Source of the DNA: Monarcha castaneiventris obscurior
Taxonomy: Eukaryota > Chordata > Aves > Passeriformes > Monarchidae
Reading direction: 5' to 3'
DNA length: 64,000 bases
Assembly: GCA_026261815.1 (NCBI GenBank)
Contig: JAMPIT010000697.1
Span: 62,001-126,000 of the forward strand
The notes beneath the pieces were generated by a model, which saw only the letters and a program-made list of their open reading frames with translations, searched no databases and was not told where the DNA came from. This document shows positions 41,407 to 52,890 of the stretch, piece after piece. A program made the translations under genes and the position numbers. Every line of letters starts with the position of its first letter. Position 1 is the stretch's first letter.

Positions 41407-42363
41407 CTATGCAGAAGAAAACAGGCAATTTGTTGCGTCTGAGAAGCATCCAGTCATCAAATTCCTCAGGGCATCCTTGAGCTCCTGGTTCCTCAGGCTG
41501 TAGATGAGGGGGTTCAGGGCTGGAGGCACCACCGAGTACAGAACTGACAGGGTCAGATCCACGGATGGAGAGGAGATGGAGGGGGGCTTCAGGTAGGAAA
41601 AAAAGGCAGTGCTGAGGAACAGGGAGACGACGGTCAGGTGAGGGAGGCACGTGGAAAAGGCTTTGTGCCGTCCCTGCTCAGAGGGGATCCTCAGCACAAC
41701 CCTGAAGATCTGCACATAGGAGAAAATCATGAACACAAAACAGCCAAAGGCTAAACAGGCACTAACAGCAGGAAGCCCCAGTTCCCTGAAGTAGGAGTGT
41801 GAGCAGGAGAGCTTGAAGATGTGTGGGATTTCACAGAAGAACTGGCCCGGGGCATTGCCCTGGCACAGGGGCAGGGAAAATGTATTGGCCGTGTGCAGCA
41901 GAGCATTGAGAAAGGCACAGGCCCAGGCAGCTGCTGCCATGTGGGCACAAGCTCTGCTGCCCAGGAGGGTCCCGTAGTGCAGGGGTTTGCAGATGGACAC
42001 GTAGCGGTCGTAGCACATGATGGTCAGGAGGAAATACTCTGCTGAGATGAAGAACAGAAAGAAAAAGAGCTGAGCAGCACATCCTGAGTAGGAGATGTGC
42101 CTGGTGTCCCAGAGGGAATTGTGCATGGCTTTGGGGACAGTGGTGCAGATGCAGCCCAGGTCGGTGAGGGCCAGGTTGAGCAGGAAGAAGAACATGGGGG
42201 TGTGCAGGTGCTGGCCGCAGGCTACGGCGCTGATGATGAGGCCGTTGCCCAGGAGGGCAGCCAGGGAGATGCCCAGCAAGAGGCAGAAGTGCAGGAGCTG
42301 CAGCTGCCGCGTGTCTGCCAATGCCAGCAGGAGGAAGTGGCTGATGGAGCTGCTGTTGGACAT
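41407..42363 (-). CDS. Olfactory receptor family 14-like (intact, 318 aa)
   Basis: An intact OR14-type odorant receptor on the minus strand. The MSNSSS start at 42363 matches the paralogues; the longer frame to 42534 runs through a splice acceptor (TTCCTCCTCAGCAG, near 42390) and is probably intron. Landmarks: GN in TM1, PMFFFL, LFFFLFFISAEYFLL in TM3, MCYDRYVSICKPLHY, FCEIPHIFKLSC, ELGLPAVSACLAFGC in TM5, KAFSTCLPHL, STAFFSYLKPP in TM6, NPLIYSLRN. The tail differs from the others after LRNQELK (DALRNLMTGCFSDATNCLFS...) and is 8 residues longer. Its upstream module lies at 44290-45290, also minus strand. TM3, TM5 and TM6 differ most, suggesting a different odorant range. Confidence 0.95.
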   Translation of the reverse strand: MSNSSSISHFLLLALADTRQLQLLHFCLLLGISLAALLGNGLIISAVACGQHLHTPMFFFLLNLALTDLGCICTTVPKAMHNSLWDTRHISYSGCAAQLFFFLFFISAEYFLLTIMCYDRYVSICKPLHYGTLLGSRACAHMAAAAWACAFLNALLHTANTFSLPLCQGNAPGQFFCEIPHIFKLSCSHSYFRELGLPAVSACLAFGCFVFMIFSYVQIFRVVLRIPSEQGRHKAFSTCLPHLTVVSLFLSTAFFSYLKPPSISSPSVDLTLSVLYSVVPPALNPLIYSLRNQELKDALRNLMTGCFSDATNCLFSSA

Positions 42364-42539
42364 TTGCTGCCTCAGGAAATGGTGATCTGCTGAGGAGGAA
42401 AAGGCAGGACAGAGTTGGGCCGGACATAGAGCAAAATACATTGCATATCTCATAGCAATTCTACATTCAGGGTCTCTCTGTTTAGGAGCACTTCTCTGCA
42501 TTCCCCTCACCTGGGCTCTGGGTTTTGCAGGCATTGAGA

Positions 42540-44285
42540 GCAGGGACTCACAAATGGGCTCCAGAGGATTCCTTCTTCTTGTGCAGTAAAAAGCAACTCA
42601 GAAGGCTGCGTGATCTCCAATTAAATGGACTTGTGATACACCAAGAAGCTTTTCAGCTTTGCTGTTTGTAATTTGCCCATCTGAAGGACTAAGCTGAGGG
42701 AATTCCTTGTATTTGTTCATCCAGTTGCACCTGCCACAGTTAGGAGTGGTTGTGGGTGTTTGAAACCCCTGACATTTCTGACGCACTGCGGGTGAAATCT
42801 TGCGGGTCTCAGAGGCAGAGGGATGGTCTCTCAGTGCAGGGACAGGAGAGCTGCTCTGCCCATCAGGGCTGTTCTCAGCTGCCCCTTGCCGGCAGCTTGG
42901 AGCTGAAGGAGAGGCAGCCAGAGGAGTTCCCCTACAGAGCAACAGGGCACTGCTGACAGCAGAGGGGTCTGGGTTCAGAGAGCAGATTGACAGACTCCTC
43001 GGCCTTTCTCAGGGTGCCTCATTAGGATCTCAGCTGTCTCCTGCCAGGCTGCTGCACAGAGGGATCATTGCAGCTGCCCAGGTGCAGCTGCCCAGCAGCA
43101 TTTCCCTGGCCCTGCCACTGAGGCGTCTCCTCCGTGGGGATCCCAGGCAGCCCAGAGACACTATGGCAGAGCTGTGCCCTTCTGGAGGGCACCCTGCAGC
43201 CCTGCAGGACACCCGGGGAATCAGCTGAATGGCCCCTGAGGGGACTTGGGCACTCTGCTCCCACAGACACACCTCCACAGCAGGATCCAAAGGCTCCCGG
43301 CCTGGACAGGCACCTGCCACCCCCAAACCCTTGCACTGGCTCAGAAAACCCGGTGGTGGGAACAAGGACAGCACAGGCAACAGGGGATGGCAGTGAAATG
43401 CCACAGTGCTCCTGCCAGGGGAGGAGGGACACCCAGAGACTGATGGAAATCAGGGGCTTGTCCTTCCTCCCCTGGGCTTTGGCTGCTGCAGGGCAATGCC
43501 CACCCGAGCCCCCGTGGGATGAGGACAGGGGCTCTGCTTAGGCTGGGAAAGGAGCCCGGGGAGGAGCTGCTGGGGGAAGGTGTCTGAGCTACAGGGACAG
43601 CAGGGAGGTGCCCATGTCCCCCTGGCCAGCATTTGTGGCAGCAGCTCCCTGTCCCTCCCTGCCCATGTCTCTGCTGTGGGGGGCTGCTGCTGCCAGCAGC
43701 GTCTCCCTGTGCCCAGCTGCGCTCCCTGCCAGGGCTCACAGAGCCCATCCCCAGTCCACGGCCCCGGGGCAGCTCTGCCTGTGCAGGGACTGTCCTGTCC
43801 TGTGCCTCTGAGGGGGCAGCAGGGAAGCCCCGCTCTGGAGCTTGCTCTGCTCCACACCAGGACACCCAGGAGAGCCACCCTGACAGCTCCTATCAGTGCT
43901 GGCATTGGCAGGTGTCAGAGCCACTTCCAGGAACTCACCTGTGTTGCTCTGCAGCCAGAGACCCACTGTGTCCAAGGGCTGTGGAGATTTCTCCACTGAT
44001 GGGGTCTCTCCTGTCCTCCCACCCCCGGCTGCATTTAAACCTCTTTCTCACTTCTCCTGCCTGCCCTTGCTGCCTGCAGGTACTGACCTGCTGTGCCCTA
44101 CAGCCACTTCCTCTGCACCAGAGGAACTGGGAGAGTCCTTCCAAAAGATCATGGAAAACGTGGGATGTGCCAACATTAGGAGATCCCTCCAGGAAGGAAG
44201 TATAACTTTTCTACAGCCAGAAAATTATTCATTCAAACACTGTGAAGATTTCTCCCCTAGCGAGCGCTCAGTCACCCTCCCAGCC
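42540..44285. other. DNA between the third OR and its upstream module, no gene seen
   Basis: GC-rich sequence without a recognised domain. It is not homologous to the 2-kb interval shared by the first and fourth ORs. Confidence 0.5.
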
Positions 44286-44289
44286 CAGG

Positions 44290-45290
44290 CTGCCTCTGAT
44301 CTCTCTGTGCCTCTGTGCTGTGCCCGGGCTGGCTGCAGGCAGTGCCCCAGCCCTGCTGGGCTGTGCACAGGAGCTGCTCCTGGCCAGAGCTGTCTCTCTG
44401 CAGCGCTGCCACTTGCCAGGAGCTGCCTCTGTGCCAGGAGCCCGGCCCAGCTCAGCAGCACAGACACAGCACAAGGACTTTAATGAACCTCTCAGAGCTT
44501 TGGTGCTGAGGCCCTGAACATCAGTCCCTGAGAGGGAGCTGAAGAAACCTCTCACTGAGAGGGAGCTGAAGAAACCTCTCCAGAATTCAAACTCACAATC
44601 AAACTCCGAAGTTTCTTGAAGTTTTAATGGGTCCCACAGAGGAACAGGACTGAGAAAGTTTCCCCAGGTTCCAGTCAGAGCAGAACACTGGAGGCAGTGA
44701 TGACAGGTGGGGACACACAAGGGAAAGGTGTCTCTGATGCTGAGCAAAGCTGGATGTGTTTGAGGAATGCAAAGGGCCAAGGCCTGAGCCCCAGCCCCTG
44801 GCAAGGCACATCCTGTCCCTCCCTCAGTGCTCAGGGCTCTTCCCGGGGCACTGGGATGTGGGGATGTGCAATGCCAAGGGCAGCACCATGGGGCGGCCCC
44901 TGCCAGGCTGCTGAGCAGGGCCAAGGAGGCACTGAGGCCCCAGGGCTGCAAGGGTCACTTGTCTCCTGCTGGCCCCAGGGCCAGGGCCAGCAGCCGTGGC
45001 CAAAGTGCTGCACAAGTTGGCTCTGGCAGGGCCTTGCAGCTGCTGCCCATCCCTGTGCCCTCTCCAGCCCAGGCTGTGCCACGGTGTCCCTGCCCTGTGC
45101 CTCTGTCCCTGCAGGCTGTCGTCATCCCCCCGGCTGCCCCAGCTCGCTGGCCCCTTCCTTTGCTGGCAGCTCTGCGTCCTGCCTGCCTCTGCCTGGGCAC
45201 ACAAAGCCTTGGGCTGCTCCAGACTCCTTCTGGGGGACGTGTTGCACCACAGCCCTGCCCTGGGACAGAAATTCCCTTCTCCCTGTGTCC
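44290..45290 (-). repeat. OR upstream module (copy for the third OR)
   Basis: A complete minus-strand module, about 1.9 kb upstream of the minus-strand OR at 42363. A short direct repeat, GAGAGGGAGCTGAAGAAACCTC, is doubled at 44530-44580 only in this copy. It is part of the larger inverted duplication with 57145-59400. Confidence 0.8.
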
Positions 45291-45544
45291 AGTCTGGGCC
45301 TCCCCAGCTGCCCTTGTCATTAATTCTTTCTTCCTCCAGCTGCTCTCTGCTATGTCAAAAGGATCCACCATCTCTGAAACCACCCTTCAATCCCTCCCAG
45401 GGCTCTCCTCTGCTGTCCTCAGTCTCCTCTCCACTGAGCACAGATTTCCTTTGTACCTATGTAGTGGTCATGGGCTTGAGGCAGCCAAACCCCACCTTGG
45501 CAGATCTTGGCCCTCTCCAAGGTCCTGGAAAATGAGAACATTCT

Positions 45545-46140
45545 GCTCATAGTCTAAGAAAATCCCCAGAGGCCAAGGCCAGCCAGACCTGCCTGTAATG
45601 GCAGCTTTTGTCTGGGAGCCATCCTTGGATAGATGGAAATTGGGAGGTAGAATATCAGAATATCAGAGCCCCAGTGTTTTGGTGGTAGACGAGAGGCAGC
45701 CATCAGGAGGCCAAACCAGCCACACTTGTCTCTCCTGGAAGTTTCTGCTGGGAGCAATCCTTGGCTATATGGGATTTTGGTGGCCAAATCCTATTTCATC
45801 CACGGGTGCCTGGATGAGAAGGATGGTTCTTTTCCGTAGGAGGGAAAGCACAGGTCCCTGATGTTTCAGGGGCAGATGAGAGGTGCCCACCAGAGGCCAA
45901 GTCCAGCCAGAGCTGTCTGTCCTGGCAGCTTTTGTCTGGGAGAAACCGTTGCACACAGGGAATTCTCATAAGGGAAGTTCCAGTTTTGGCCATGGACATA
46001 TGAACAAAGGACAGTTCATTTCCATAGGAAGGAAAGCAAGGAGCTCCAGAACTTCAGGGGCTGATGAGAAGGCACCCTCAACATTCCAAGGTCAGCCAGA
46101 CCTGTCAGGCGGCCCCCCAGAGGCCAAGGCAGCCAGACCT
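45545..46140 (+). repeat. 189-bp satellite, first block
   Basis: About three units, more diverged than the next block. Shared landmarks are TGGCAGCTTTTGTCTGGGAG, ATCCTTGGATA and TTCCATAGGAAGGAAAGCAC. It is mirrored at 57600-58160. Confidence 0.8.
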
Positions 46141-46345
46141 GTTCCATGTTCCCTTGGTTCCATGGGGCCCCACAGTGTCACAATGGTCTCCACAATTCCA
46201 TGGGGCCTTGCAATGCCACAATGCTCTCCAAGGACCCACGGTGCCCCGCAGTGTCACAACAGCCCCTTCATTTCACAGGGCCCCGAGGTGTCATTATGGT
46301 CTCCATGGTTCCACAAGGTCCTCACCGTGTCCCCATGGTCTCCAT
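46140..46345 (-). repeat. 37-bp satellite block between 189-bp units
   Basis: Five or six units in the TTCCATGGGGCCCCACAGTG orientation, entered through GACCTGTTCCATGTTCCCTT, a junction also present at 48108, 53860 and (inverted) 57525. Confidence 0.8.
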
Positions 46346-48110
46346 AGGAAGGAAACAACCGAGCCCCAGGGCTTCAGGGGCAGATGAGGGGCAGTCACCA
46401 GAGGCCAAGGCCAGCCAGACTAGACAGTACTGGCAGATTTTGTCTGGGAGCGACCCTTGGATATAGGGAATTTTAGAGGCGGAATCCCAATTTCGGACAG
46501 GGACTCCTGTAGGAGAAGGACGGTTCTTTTCCATAGGAAGGAAAGCACAGAACACCGGTGTTTCAGGGGCAGACGAAAGGCGGCCATCAGAGGCCAAGGC
46601 CAGACAGACCCCTCTGCCCTGGTAGCTTTTGTCTGAAAGCAACCCTTGGATATAGGGAATTTTGGAGGTGGAATCCCAACTTCAGCCATTTCTGTGTTTA
46701 TAGGAATTACGGTTCTTTTCCATAGGAAGGAAAGCACAGAGCCCCAGTGCTTCAAAGGCAGATGAGAGATGGCTCCTGGGAAGCCACGCCAGCCAGACCT
46801 GTTTGTCCTGGCAGCTTTTGTCACAGAGGAATCCTTGGATATACAGAATTTGAGAGGCAGAATCTCAATTTTGACCATGGATACCTTGACAAGAAGGACG
46901 GTTCTTTTCCATTGGAAGGAAAGCACCGAGCCCCAGTGTTTCAAAAGGAGCTGAGAGGCAGCCCCCAAGAGGCCAAGGACAGCCAGACCTGTCTGTCCTG
47001 GCAGCTTTTACTTGGGACCACTCCTTGGATATATAGAATTTTGGAAATGGAATCCAAATTTTGGTCATGGGCGCCTGGATGACATGGATGGTTTGTTTCC
47101 ATCAGAAAGAAAAGAAGAAGGCCAAGTGTCCTGGCAGCTTTCACTTGGGAGAAATCCTTGGATGTGCAGAGTGTTGCAATTGGAATCCCAATTTTGGCCA
47201 TGGGTTCATGTTCGAGATGGGTGGTTTTTTCCCATAGGAAATGTAAGTGCAAAGTCCATGTCTTTTGGAAGAAGATGAGCAGTGGCCACCCACAGGCCAA
47301 GCCAGCCAGACCTGTCTCTTCTGGCACCTCCATCTGGGGGCAATCCTTGGATATAGGGAATTCTGGAGGTGGAATCTCAGTTTTGGCCATGGGTGCCTGG
47401 ACAGGAAGAAGAGTTCTTTTCATTAGGAAGGAAAGCATAGAACCCCAGTGTTTCAAAGGCAGATGAGAGCCAGCCCTCAGGAAGCCAAGGCCAGCCAGAC
47501 TTGTCAGTCCTGGCAGCTTTTGTCTGGGAGCTATCCTTGGATACAGGGAATTCTGCAGGCAGATGCCCAATTTTGGCCTTGGGCACCTGGACGTGAAAGG
47601 TGCTTTTTTCCCATAGGAAAGAAAAGCACATGGTCCCAGTGTTCCCAAGGCAGATTAGAGGCGACCCCCAGGTGGCCAAGCCAGCCAGATCTGTCTGTCC
47701 TGGCAGACTTCATCTGGGAACAAAGCTTGGATAGATGGAAATTATAAGTAGGAATCCCAATTTTGGGTGTGGGCACCTGGACGTGAAAGGTGCTTTTTTC
47801 CCATAGGAAAGAAAAGCACATGGTCCCAGTGTTTCAAAGGCAGATGAGAGGTGGCCCCCAGGTGGCCAAGCCAGCCAGATCTGTCAGTCCTGGCAGATTT
47901 CATCTGGGAACAATCTTTGCATATGAGGAAATTTGGAAGATGAATCCCAATTTTGGCTATGGGCACCTGGAGGAGAAGGATGGTTCTTTTCCATAGGAAG
48001 GAAAGCACAGAGCCCCAGTGCTGCAGGGGCAGATGAGCAGTGGCCCTCTACATGCCAAGGTCAGACAGACCTGTCAGGTGGCCCCCGGGAGGCCAAGCCA
48101 GCCAGAGCTG
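46345..48110 (+). repeat. 189-bp satellite, main block
   Basis: About nine units. The GGAAGGAAAGCAC landmark lies at 46347, 46536, 46725 and 46914, exactly 189 bp apart, and later at 47426, 47616, 47806 and 47996 with 190-bp spacing; one shortened unit lies near 47104-47237. Because 189 is divisible by three, both strands hold frames of 100-235 residues across units; they show no known domain. Confidence 0.9.
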
Positions 48111-48111
48111 T

Positions 48112-48565
48112 TCCATGTTCCCTTGGTTTCACGGGGCCCCACAGGGTCACAATGGCCCCTTGCTTCCATGAGGCCTTGCAATGTCCCAATGGCCCCTTGG
48201 TTCCACAAAGCCCTGAAGTGTCCCAATGGCCCCTTGGCTCCATGGGGCCCAACAGTGTCCCTGTGGCTCCTTGGTTCTATGGGCCCCACAGTTTGATCAC
48301 TGACCCTTGGTTCCACAGGGCCCCTGAGTTTCACCATGCTCTCCTTGATTCCACAAGGCAGCAGAGTGTCACAATGGTCTCTGTGGTTCCATGAGGTTCC
48401 ATAGTGTCCCCATGGTGTCCCTGGATCTGCAGTGTCACAGGGGCCCCTTGGTTCCATGAGTTTCTGTGCTGTCAACAACGGTTCCTTTGTTCCACCGAGG
48501 CCTTGATGTGTCACAGAGGCCCCTTGGTTCCATGAGGTTCCGCAGTGTCACCATGGTCGCTGTCA
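48112..48565 (-). repeat. 37-bp satellite (TTCCATGAGG orientation)
   Basis: About 12 units directly continue from the 189-bp satellite through the same junction sequence as at 46140. Confidence 0.85.
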
Positions 48566-48658
48566 GAGGCTGGATGAGATCCATGACTGGAGACATCTTG
48601 GGATGAGCTGTCAGTCAGGAGCAGATGGGGGGGATGGTGGTGGTGCTCTCCCAGCTCT

Positions 48659-48672
48659 GATTGGCTGAGCTG

Positions 48673-48723
<51 letters not shown>

Positions 48724-48850
48724 GTCAATCACACAATAGGCGGTGCTAACCCAGCCCCTGATTGGGTGACCAAGCAGAAGTCCCACCTGGCAGGACGCCC
48801 ATGAAGGCCCAGGGCCTTTAAAGATGGAGCAGGAGCTCAGTCCCTGGTCT
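48659..48850 (+). promoter_or_regulatory. CCAAT/TATA-like region around a (TCAA)n microsatellite
   Basis: GATTGG at 48659 and GATTGGG at 48760 (inverted CCAAT boxes) flank a (TCAA)n run. CCTTTAAAG at about 48815 resembles a TATA box. The order fits a pol II promoter, perhaps of an LTR, but no coding sequence or TG...CA boundaries follow. Treat as tentative. Confidence 0.3.
48672..48730 (+). repeat. (TCAA)n microsatellite
   Basis: About 14 tandem TCAA units, with an imperfect TCAG near the right end. Length variation between individuals is likely. Confidence 0.95.
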
Positions 48851-49385
48851 GGACCCTGCCTTTCTCTGGGGTTTCTGTCTCGCCCATGCTGAAACCCTGG
48901 GAACTGGTCACTTTGTGTGTGTCTTTCTATAGATCTTCTGTCTTTTTCTCTTTCTTTCCTAATCCTCTTTACCTGGGACATTTTTGGCTAACTTAACATC
49001 ATAAGGGTTTAAAGGTTTTTAGGTTAAATGGGTAAGTTAGTGATGTTAATGCTACAATTATTGTTTTATGTTGAATTGGATGTTGTATGAAATGCTTTGC
49101 CTCAGTTTGCCATGGTTTTCTGTATTATGCCAGCAAATTTTGTGTCATTTTGACCTGTTGAGAATATCTGGTTGATGTTTCTCCTGTGTGCCAAACTCAA
49201 GTAAAAAAGCCTTGGGTTACCCCCAGCATTTGAGTGTTCTGGGGTGTTACAGCCCCACAGTGTCACAGTGGCCCCTGGGTTCCATGAGGATCTGGAGGGT
49301 CACACAGGTTTATGGCATTTGTCCTTCCTCCCCCTCACATCCCACTGCCCCACAAAGAGCCCCGAGCCACCCGGGAGGGACAGGC
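48851..49385. other. Spacer, no gene seen
   Basis: AT-moderate DNA with T-rich stretches. A remnant of 37-bp satellite lies at 49250-49315. No coding frame is supported. Confidence 0.45.
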
Positions 49386-50022
49386 CCTGCTGGGCCAGGC
49401 CTGGGCTCAGGGCTGGGCCTTTCTGCTTCCTCCAAGCAGCCCAGGGCTTTCTCAGCATTGCAGTTCCCTGCTCACAGCCTTTGGCTCCCTGCAATCCTGG
49501 CACAGCTCAAGGATCTGCTCTCACGAGTCCCTGGGGAGGCTTTGGCAGTCCCTGCCCTCAGTGGGGCCCATTGGTGCTCCAAGGGACTTGGAGTTTGGCT
49601 TCTGACTCCTTGAGCAGCTTCTTCATCCTTCTCTCAGTGCCTGAGGGTCCTGGACTCAGCCCCAAATGCACCATGGGGCTCCTTAAAATATAGAAAGCCC
49701 TCAGGAGCTCCTTGTCTTCCTTCAATTGTCTTCAAGTCTCCAGGGCTTGTGCAGCTGATTGGAGTCAGTTTGGAGTTCTGTTAAGGAGGGAGATTTCAAA
49801 GTGCACCTCATGACTTTTTTAAATCAACTGAGTATTTTTTTGTTTTCCAGTTCAGAGAAGAGGTGACAGAAGCATTCCCCAAGTGATCTGGATGCTGAAT
49901 GTCTCCTTAGGAGGTCTGGGCACAGAGAAGAATGAGCCCCTTGCAGGCTGACCCTGTTTGGACAAGCTGCTCCTCACCCCCAACCTCAGCATGTCTGACA
50001 TCGCCCACCTGGCACTGACATC
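49386..50022 (+). repeat. Second copy of the 643-bp block at 4551-5193
   Basis: Near identical to 4551-5193, same orientation. The right neighbour (50023-50460) is unique sequence without a recognised feature. Confidence 0.85.
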
Positions 50023-50459
50023 CCTGTTCCCTGCATCAGAACCTTGTCCCTGAGCTCTGCAGCTGCGTGTCCCAGCCCACTGCACCATGTCCCACCTGCT
50101 CTCCTCAGGGCTCTGCCTGCACACAGGCCCAGGAGAAGTTTTCCTGTTTGGAAGGAAAGAATGGAAAAGCCTGAGCAGGTTTCCTGAACAACAAACCCCA
50201 CCCAGGAACCCCATGCTCAGTACAGGCTGCCTGGAATGATGTCACCTTTCTACAAGGGACAGTGTGACCAGGAATGATCTCTGTGAGCAGAATTCTCTGA
50301 GTCTTTCAGCTGAATTCTCTGTCCCTCTGCTTTCCCTGGGTCTCTGTTGCAGATGGAAGCTGCTGGTGCCATTCTCAGCTTTAAGCCCTCTTTTGATGCA
50401 AGCAGATGTTCCCAGGTGTGTTCAGCAGGTGTTGCTCAGTGTTTATGCAAAGCTTTTGT

Positions 50460-51850
50460 ATCCTCATGGAACCAAGGAGACCCCTGTGACTCTGCCAGGC
50501 CTCATGGAACCAAGGGTCCATTGTTACACTGTGGATTCAAGGAGACCATGGTGACACTAGGGAACCTCATGGAACCATACGTCCATTGTGACCCTGCAGG
50601 GCCTCACAGAGCCAAGGAGACCATGGTGACACTATGGAACTTCATGGAAAAATCGGTCCACTCTGACACAGCGGGGCCTCATGGAACCAAGGGTCCTTTG
50701 TGGCCCAGCAGGGCCTCGCTGGAACCAAGGGGACCATTGTGACAGAGCAGGGCCTGATGGAACCATGGAGAGCATTGTGACACTAAGGAAACTCATGTAA
50801 CCAAGGCCACCACTGTGATACAATTGAACCTCATGGAACCAAGGGTCCATTATGACTCTGTAGGGCCTCATGGAACAGAGGATTCATTGTGACACAGTAG
50901 GACCTCGTGGAACCAAGGAGCCTTTGTGATACTCCAGATCCTCATGGAACCAAGGGTGCATTGAGGCACAGTGGAGCCTTGTTGGATCCAAAGAAAGCAC
51001 TGCAAAAAGCAGGGTAGCTCATAGAACCAAGGATTCCATTGTTACAATATAAAACCTATGGATCCAAGGGGCCCTTGTGACACAGCTGAGCCTCATGGAA
51101 CCAAGGGCCCATTATGACAATGCAAATCCAAGGAGACCTTGGTGACACTGCAGAAGCTCATGGAACCAAGGGGTCATTGTGACACTGTGGGGCTTCATGG
51201 AATCAAGGAGGCCATTGTGAAACCCTGGGGCCTTATGGAACCAAGGAGCCATTGTGACACAGGGGGCCCACATGAAGCCAAGGAGCCATTGTAACACTAT
51301 GGGCCTCGATGGAAAAAAGGACATTGTTGATAGTAATGAAACTCATGGAAACTATGGGACATTGTGACACTGCAGAGCCTCATGGAGCCAAGGAGAGCAC
51401 ACTGAGGAACCGTACGGAACCAAGGGGCCATTTTCACACTATGGAACCAAGGAGACCTTTTTTGCTGGTGCAAACCTCAAGGAACCAAGGGGCCTTTGTT
51501 ATACAGCGAGGCCTCATGGAACCAAGGGTCCATTGTGACACTGTGGGGCCCTGTGGAACCAAATATTCATTGTGACACAGTGGGGCTGCCTGTAACCGAC
51601 TGCAATACTGCGGATCCAAGAGACCATGGTGACACTACAGCAGTTCATGGAACCAAGGGGCCGTTGTGACATGCCAAGGCCTCCTGGAACCAAGGAGAGC
51701 ATTGTGGCAGTGCAGAACCAAGGAGGACATTTTCACACTACGGACCCTAATGGAACCAAGGGTCCATTGTTATACAGCAGGGCCTCCTGAAACCGAGGAG
51801 CCATTGTGAAACTGTGGGGCGTAATGGAATCAAGGACACCACTGATACTG
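50460..51850 (+). repeat. 37-bp satellite, longest block
   Basis: About 35 diverged units in the CATGGAACCAAGGGTCCATT orientation. It ends where a minus-strand LTR begins. Confidence 0.9.
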
Positions 51851-52400
51851 AAATCTGCTGGAGAGAAACCTTCTCACACAGTTTTGAATATTGAAAGCAG
51901 CTATTCTTTATTATAGCATGGTGGTCACTCGGATGATCCTTTATCCATTTGAGTGCACTGAGCATTGCAGGAACAGAGTTTTTATCAGACACACTGATTA
52001 CATATTCATTAGCTATCCCCACTTCCTTTGACTTTATTTGACATAGTTGTACCCCTTATCGCAAGTCCTTATATGGTTGTTTGGGGTCTGTCTTCAACAT
52101 CCGGTGTCCTTTTTTAGGGGGCTGTTCCTGGACCCTTGCTTTTCAGTAAGGGCAATATCATTGTTTTGCATAACTCCTGCTTTGTCAGCCTTGCAGAGCT
52201 GAGCTGGCATCCTGCTTGTGTTTTGTGGGACTTCTGTTTGCCTGAGTTACATCCTTTATCTGTTCCTCCAAGGCTGTGCTGTTCTGTTCTCCTGTCCTTG
52301 ATAAGAGTTAATGTTGTTCTGTTCTCCTGTCCTTGATAAGAGTTCATGTTGTTCTGTTCTCCTGTCCTTGTCACAGTGCTCGCCCCACACGAGGGGTGTC
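51850..52400 (-). mobile_element. Minus-strand LTR of the gamma-like ERV family
   Basis: This is the reverse complement of the LTR at 8410-8827: AATAAAG near 51910, ATCAGTGTGTCTGATAAAAA, and the block around TTGCATAACTCCTGCTTTGT. It includes a triplicated 35-bp unit at 52281-52385. Boundaries are approximate. Confidence 0.6.
52281..52385 (+). repeat. 35-bp tandem triplication inside the LTR
   Basis: GTTCTGTTCTCCTGTCCTTG recurs at 52281, 52316 and 52351. The homologous LTR at 8410-8827 has a single copy. Repeated units in the U3 part of LTRs often act as enhancers; that role is inference here. Confidence 0.85.
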
Positions 52401-52890
52401 TGCAACCCCCCAAAGCCAGTGGGCTTGGGGTGGGCAAGTGTTCCTGAGGGAACAGGGATGGAGCAGCTGGGCTGCCCTGACCCAAGGGATGTTCCATTCC
52501 ATGTCACACCATGATCAGCAATCAGCTGAGAGAAGCACGGGGTGGAGGGCATTAATTGCTTTTTTTAAAGACATTTTTCTTTCAAAACAGCACCTACACA
52601 TACAGAATCCTCTCCTGCCACATGGTGGTTGAACATTTTCTGCTGAAAGGAGATTTCCTGTGCATTTGCTTTGCCTCTGTTTGTGGCCTTTGCTTTTTGT
52701 GGTTGGTTGGTTTGTGGGGATTTTGTAGTGTTGTGGGTGGGTTTTGCTTTGGTATTTTTGGTTGGGTTTTGGTTTTTGTCCATACTGAATTGCCTTTCTT
52801 CTGATGCATAAGTTTTTTTCTCCCTTTTCTTGTGGTTTGGTTGGCACCTGATGGCAAGACAAATTTATGCAACTCAGTCCTCTTGCCCAA
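52401..52890. other. T/G-rich spacer, no gene seen
   Basis: T-rich DNA with many TTTGTGG and GGTTTTG words. The Lys/Asn/Gln-rich minus-strand frames are by-products. Origin unknown; it could be retroviral internal sequence. Confidence 0.4.

Larger units (their letters stand above)
44290..46455 (-). repeat. Left arm of a ~2.2-kb inverted duplication
   Basis: This is the reverse complement of 57145-59400 over the module, a linker (45290-45545), 189-bp satellite units and a short 37-bp satellite block, in the same order. The arms enclose about 10.7 kb. The ERV-L-like LTR in the right part ends at 57144, exactly where the right arm's similarity stops, so the arm was probably longer before that insertion or recombination. 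Confidence 0.8.

Noticed and set aside
42364..42534. 57-residue N-terminal extension of the third OR
   Set aside because: A splice acceptor lies within it, and OR N-termini are short; the paralogues start at the equivalent of 42363.
46420..47648. Long frames on both strands across 46.4-47.6 kb
   Set aside because: They arise because the 189-bp satellite unit is a multiple of three. No domain, start context or splice sites support a protein.
50460..51850. CRISPR-like regular repeats
   Set aside because: The 37-bp units are contiguous and gradually diverged without unique spacers, and the genome is a bird. It is a minisatellite.
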